Assembly (NCBI GenBank): GCA_003645845.1
Contig: QNCV01000093.1
Coordinates: 1-8,467 of the forward strand
Direction: 5' to 3'
From: Fidelibacterota bacterium
GTDB lineage: Bacteria; Fidelibacterota; UBA2242
DNA: 8,467 nt
In this document: in pieces, positions 5,761-8,467 of the stretch
Layout of the letters: each line of letters starts with the position of its first letter
Position numbering within the stretch: position 1 is the stretch's first letter
Position numbers and translations under genes: made by a program
Notes under the pieces: generated by a model
Databases searched by the model: none
Seen by the model: only the letters and a program-made list of their open reading frames with translations
Told to the model about the DNA's origin: nothing

Positions 5761-8467
5761 ATGAGAATTACGCGAATGATGTGTGTTCTGTTGGCGTTTC
5801 TTCTGCCAATTTTCCTTTTGGCACAAACCGGCACCATCCAGGGAAGGGTTGTCGATGAGTCAACCGGTGATGGTATCGTAGGTGCAAATGTCGTCGTCGT
5901 TGGTACAACATTAGGTGCAGCAACGGATGACAACGGTTACTTTGTTATCGAATCGATACCTGTTGGCAATATCCAACTGATGGTATCCGTTATCGGCTAC
6001 ACGAAAGTCACCCGGAATGTGACTGTTACGGCTTACAGCGTAAGCAAAGTTAACGTAAAACTTAAAAGAGAAACTTTGGAATTGGGGGCTCTTGAAGTTT
6101 TGGCATCTCGAGCAACTCGCACTACCCCGGTTGCTTACACAAATGTAGAAAAACAGGATATGGAGATTAACCTCGGATCACGGGACATTCCGATGGTTTT
6201 AAACACAACACCCAGCGTTTATGCCACAGAACAGGGAGGTGGCGCCGGTGATGCAAGAATCAGTGTTCGCGGATTCAATCAGCGCAACGTTGCCGTTATG
6301 ATCAATGGTGTTCCGGTTAATGATATGGAAAACGGCTGGGTATATTGGTCTAACTGGGACGGTGTGGCTGATGCAACATCATCGATTCAGATGCAGCGTG
6401 GACTTTCGGCAGTAAATCTGGCAGCACCATCCATTGGTGGTACCATGAACATCTTGACGGATCCTACTGCACTGGAAGCCGGTGGTAAATTTAAGCAGGA
6501 ATTTGGCAGCGGTGGATTCAAAAAAACTACCCTGAATTATAACACCGGTCTGATTGCCAATAAATTTGCTGCAAGTGCAACCGTCGTCAGAAAAACCGGA
6601 GAAGGCGTCATTGATAAGGCCTGGACCGATGCATGGGCATATTATCTCGGAGCAAGTTATCAGGTGAATAAAAACAATCGGTTTGAGTTCTATGCTCTTG
6701 GTGCTCCACAGCGCCACGGCCAAATGCGGTATGCCCAGAACATTGCCGCCTATGATCATGAGTATGCCAAGGAAGTCTTTGACAAATCTGTTCTTAATCT
6801 GGATGCAGATACCAGCGGTGTGGCTGATGTATTTGAAAAATTCAAGGAAGCCGGCCGCACCTACAATGAAAACTGGAATACAATCAGCAGTGATTACAAA
6901 GGCAAACAGTATTTCTATATGTACGGTGAGAAAGAAGTCGATCGCCATGATCCGAATTTCCTGAATGAAAGAGAAAATTATTATCACAAACCACAGGTCA
7001 ACCTGAACTGGTATTGGACATTAAGTGAAAAAATGCGCTTGTCAACGGTTGCCTATTTCTCCGGTGGTTCCGGTGGCGGAACCGGCACGTTCGGCGATCT
7101 GATCTGGGATTACTCCGGACCTTCCCGCATTGCCGACTGGGATGCAACAATTGCTATGAATCAAAGTGGTTTAACCCGGAAAGGTGCCGTAAAACCCGTT
7201 GGTGAAGCTTCCGGATATTTAAGAAACAGCTTCAACCGTCAGTGGACGATTGGTGCCATCTCAAAATTGAATATTGACCTAAGTGACAAACTGAAAACAC
7301 AGATTGGTATCGATTGGAGAACAGCCGAAATTGAACACGGCCGGGAAATTCGTGATCTTCTGGGCGCCGACTATGCGGTTAATGGAAAACTTAACTATTA
7401 TGAAGGCACATACTCGGAATTTTATAATGAATTTGACCATGTTTATGTAACAGCCAGCGATGGTTCCGATTCTCTGGATTACGCCGCCACTTATGCCAAT
7501 GCAAAAGATAAGACACTTGGCGATTTCATCGATTATCACAATACCAATACGGTAGATTGGTTGGGATTATTCGGACAAGTTGAATATAAGACCAATCTAT
7601 ATTCGGTATATGGAATGGCCGGATATTCAATGATCAAATACGGTCTGACTGATCACTTTAAACGAGCAGACCTGCATCCGGCTGATTATGTCAAAGCGAA
7701 CAGCAAAGGCGAATTACAAATTACTTCCGACTGGATCTCCGCCATTCAGTTTAAAACCGGCGGACTGTATAAAGTCACAGACAACATGGAAGCTTTTGCT
7801 AACTTCGGATATGTTGAAAAAGTGCCGATTTTTGACAATATTATCGATGATGTTGAGATTGCTCTGGCGCCGGATCCAACCAATGAAAAATTCATAAGTA
7901 CCGAATTAGGATTAAACTTCAGAGCTCTGGCAGATAAACTGGCTGCTAAGGTCAATGTCTACAATACAAATTGGAAAGACCGCAATCTTGTTAAACCCGT
8001 TACAACCGGTCAGGGCTCCAGTGGGGATACTGACCTGATTTTTCTGACGGGATTAAATCAGTATCATAAGGGTCTTGAATTAGAACTTGCCTATCAGCCG
8101 ATTCAACTGGTTCGTTTTGATATTGCCGCATCTTATGGTAGTTGGATATATACGGAGGATGCTAAAGGTACCTATAAAGACATCGAAAATAATACCACGA
8201 CAGAGTATGTCTATGCTGTTAAAGACTTGAAAGTCGGTGATATGCTGCAAACCATTATGGCGTTTACGGCTTCGTTATATCCGATAAAGGGTTTGACCTT
8301 TGCCGGAACTATTAACTACTATGACAGATTCTGGGCTGATTGGGATCCGGCAAGCAGGGAAATCGGTGACGACGGAACCGCTGATCGTGAACAGAACTGG
8401 CGGGTGCCGGCATATTCCAAGATTGATCTGCATGCCAAATATGACCTTCCGATTCACTTCGGTAATG
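5761..8467 (+). CDS. TonB-dependent outer-membrane receptor, carboxypeptidase-regulatory-like type (3' end beyond the right window edge)
   Basis: 902 codons are present without a stop. A signal peptide occupies about residues 1-21 (basic start, hydrophobic 8-20, cleavage plausible after LLA before QTG). Residues 24-102 form a carboxypeptidase-regulatory-like beta sandwich (GRVVDESTGDGIVGANV..DDNGYF..VIGY). A possible TonB box region lies near LGALEVLASR (108-117). The plug domain spans about 125-235, with ISVRGFNQRNVAVMINGVPV (167-186), NDMENGWVYWSNW (187-199) and QRGLSAVNLAAPSIGGTMNI (212-231). The rest is alternating beta-barrel sequence rich in aromatic residues; the terminal strands are missing. 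The protein should import a ligand across the outer membrane using TonB-ExbBD energy. The architecture matches Bacteroidota-type receptors, but no SusD partner is visible (downstream is outside), so substrate (glycan, peptide, siderophore) is unassigned. It is divergent from polA and probably functionally unrelated. Confidence 0.95.
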   Translation, partial: MRITRMMCVLLAFLLPIFLLAQTGTIQGRVVDESTGDGIVGANVVVVGTTLGAATDDNGYFVIESIPVGNIQLMVSVIGYTKVTRNVTVTAYSVSKVNVKLKRETLELGALEVLASRATRTTPVAYTNVEKQDMEINLGSRDIPMVLNTTPSVYATEQGGGAGDARISVRGFNQRNVAVMINGVPVNDMENGWVYWSNWDGVADATSSIQMQRGLSAVNLAAPSIGGTMNILTDPTALEAGGKFKQEFGSGGFKKTTLNYNTGLIANKFAASATVVRKTGEGVIDKAWTDAWAYYLGASYQVNKNNRFEFYALGAPQRHGQMRYAQNIAAYDHEYAKEVFDKSVLNLDADTSGVADVFEKFKEAGRTYNENWNTISSDYKGKQYFYMYGEKEVDRHDPNFLNERENYYHKPQVNLNWYWTLSEKMRLSTVAYFSGGSGGGTGTFGDLIWDYSGPSRIADWDATIAMNQSGLTRKGAVKPVGEASGYLRNSFNRQWTIGAISKLNIDLSDKLKTQIGIDWRTAEIEHGREIRDLLGADYAVNGKLNYYEGTYSEFYNEFDHVYVTASDGSDSLDYAATYANAKDKTLGDFIDYHNTNTVDWLGLFGQVEYKTNLYSVYGMAGYSMIKYGLTDHFKRADLHPADYVKANSKGELQITSDWISAIQFKTGGLYKVTDNMEAFANFGYVEKVPIFDNIIDDVEIALAPDPTNEKFISTELGLNFRALADKLAAKVNVYNTNWKDRNLVKPVTTGQGSSGDTDLIFLTGLNQYHKGLELELAYQPIQLVRFDIAASYGSWIYTEDAKGTYKDIENNTTTEYVYAVKDLKVGDMLQTIMAFTASLYPIKGLTFAGTINYYDRFWADWDPASREIGDDGTADREQNWRVPAYSKIDLHAKYDLPIHFGN

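Noticed and set aside
5730..5933. 67-codon minus-strand open frame crossing the receptor start
   Set aside because: Overlaps the strong Shine-Dalgarno, signal peptide and first domain of the receptor on the other strand; no independent evidence.
6379..6987. 202-codon open frame on the minus strand
   Set aside because: Lies entirely opposite the receptor gene, whose reading frame is clear from signal peptide, plug motifs and barrel pattern; the opposing product has no recognisable domain and no ribosome-binding site was evident. It is an antisense shadow.
1..8467. CRISPR array, insertion sequence, integron, phage or defence system
   Set aside because: No regularly spaced long repeats, transposase or integrase domains, terminal inverted repeats or known defence-gene motifs were found; coding content is housekeeping, transport and an outer-membrane receptor.

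Overview
The window looks like chromosomal DNA from a Gram-negative bacterium of the Bacteroidota / FCB superphylum (Bacteroidota, Ignavibacteria, Calditrichota, Marinimicrobia or a related lineage). The best evidence is the rightmost gene, an outer-membrane TonB-dependent receptor with an N-terminal carboxypeptidase-regulatory-like domain and the plug motif NDMENGWVYWSNW, a combination typical of that group. The exact phylum cannot be fixed from this sequence alone. No mobile element, CRISPR array, tRNA or rRNA was recognised.

Left block (1-5350, all on the minus strand): five genes follow one another in the order polA (DNA polymerase I) > ABC transporter ATPase > ABC-2 type permease > nucleoside 2-deoxyribosyltransferase-like protein > alr (alanine racemase, cut by the left window edge). 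Junctions are extremely tight: a 1-nt TAGTG overlap, a 1-nt gap, a 4-nt ATGA overlap and a 9-nt gap. They are most simply read as one transcriptional unit with translational coupling, starting upstream of polA. The ATPase and permease should form one exporter of unknown substrate. PolA and the deoxyribosyltransferase-like protein both touch deoxynucleotide metabolism, and Alr supplies D-alanine for peptidoglycan; a shared purpose is not evident and the unit may simply be a housekeeping operon.

Intergenic block (5351-5760): about 410 AT-rich bases separate the divergent polA operon and receptor gene. I see a candidate sigma70-type promoter on each side. The receptor leader holds an inverted repeat embedded in 11-bp-spaced GTTAA(A/C) repeats, followed by a strong Shine-Dalgarno sequence. 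A small cluster of DnaA-box-like 9-mers also lies here.

Right block (5761-8467, plus strand): one long TonB-dependent receptor gene, complete at its N-terminus and running off the right edge after 902 codons. Its substrate cannot be deduced.

No new multi-gene system is evident. The points most worth checking are non-canonical residues in Alr and in the ABC ATPase, the unusual operon composition, and the patterned receptor leader.
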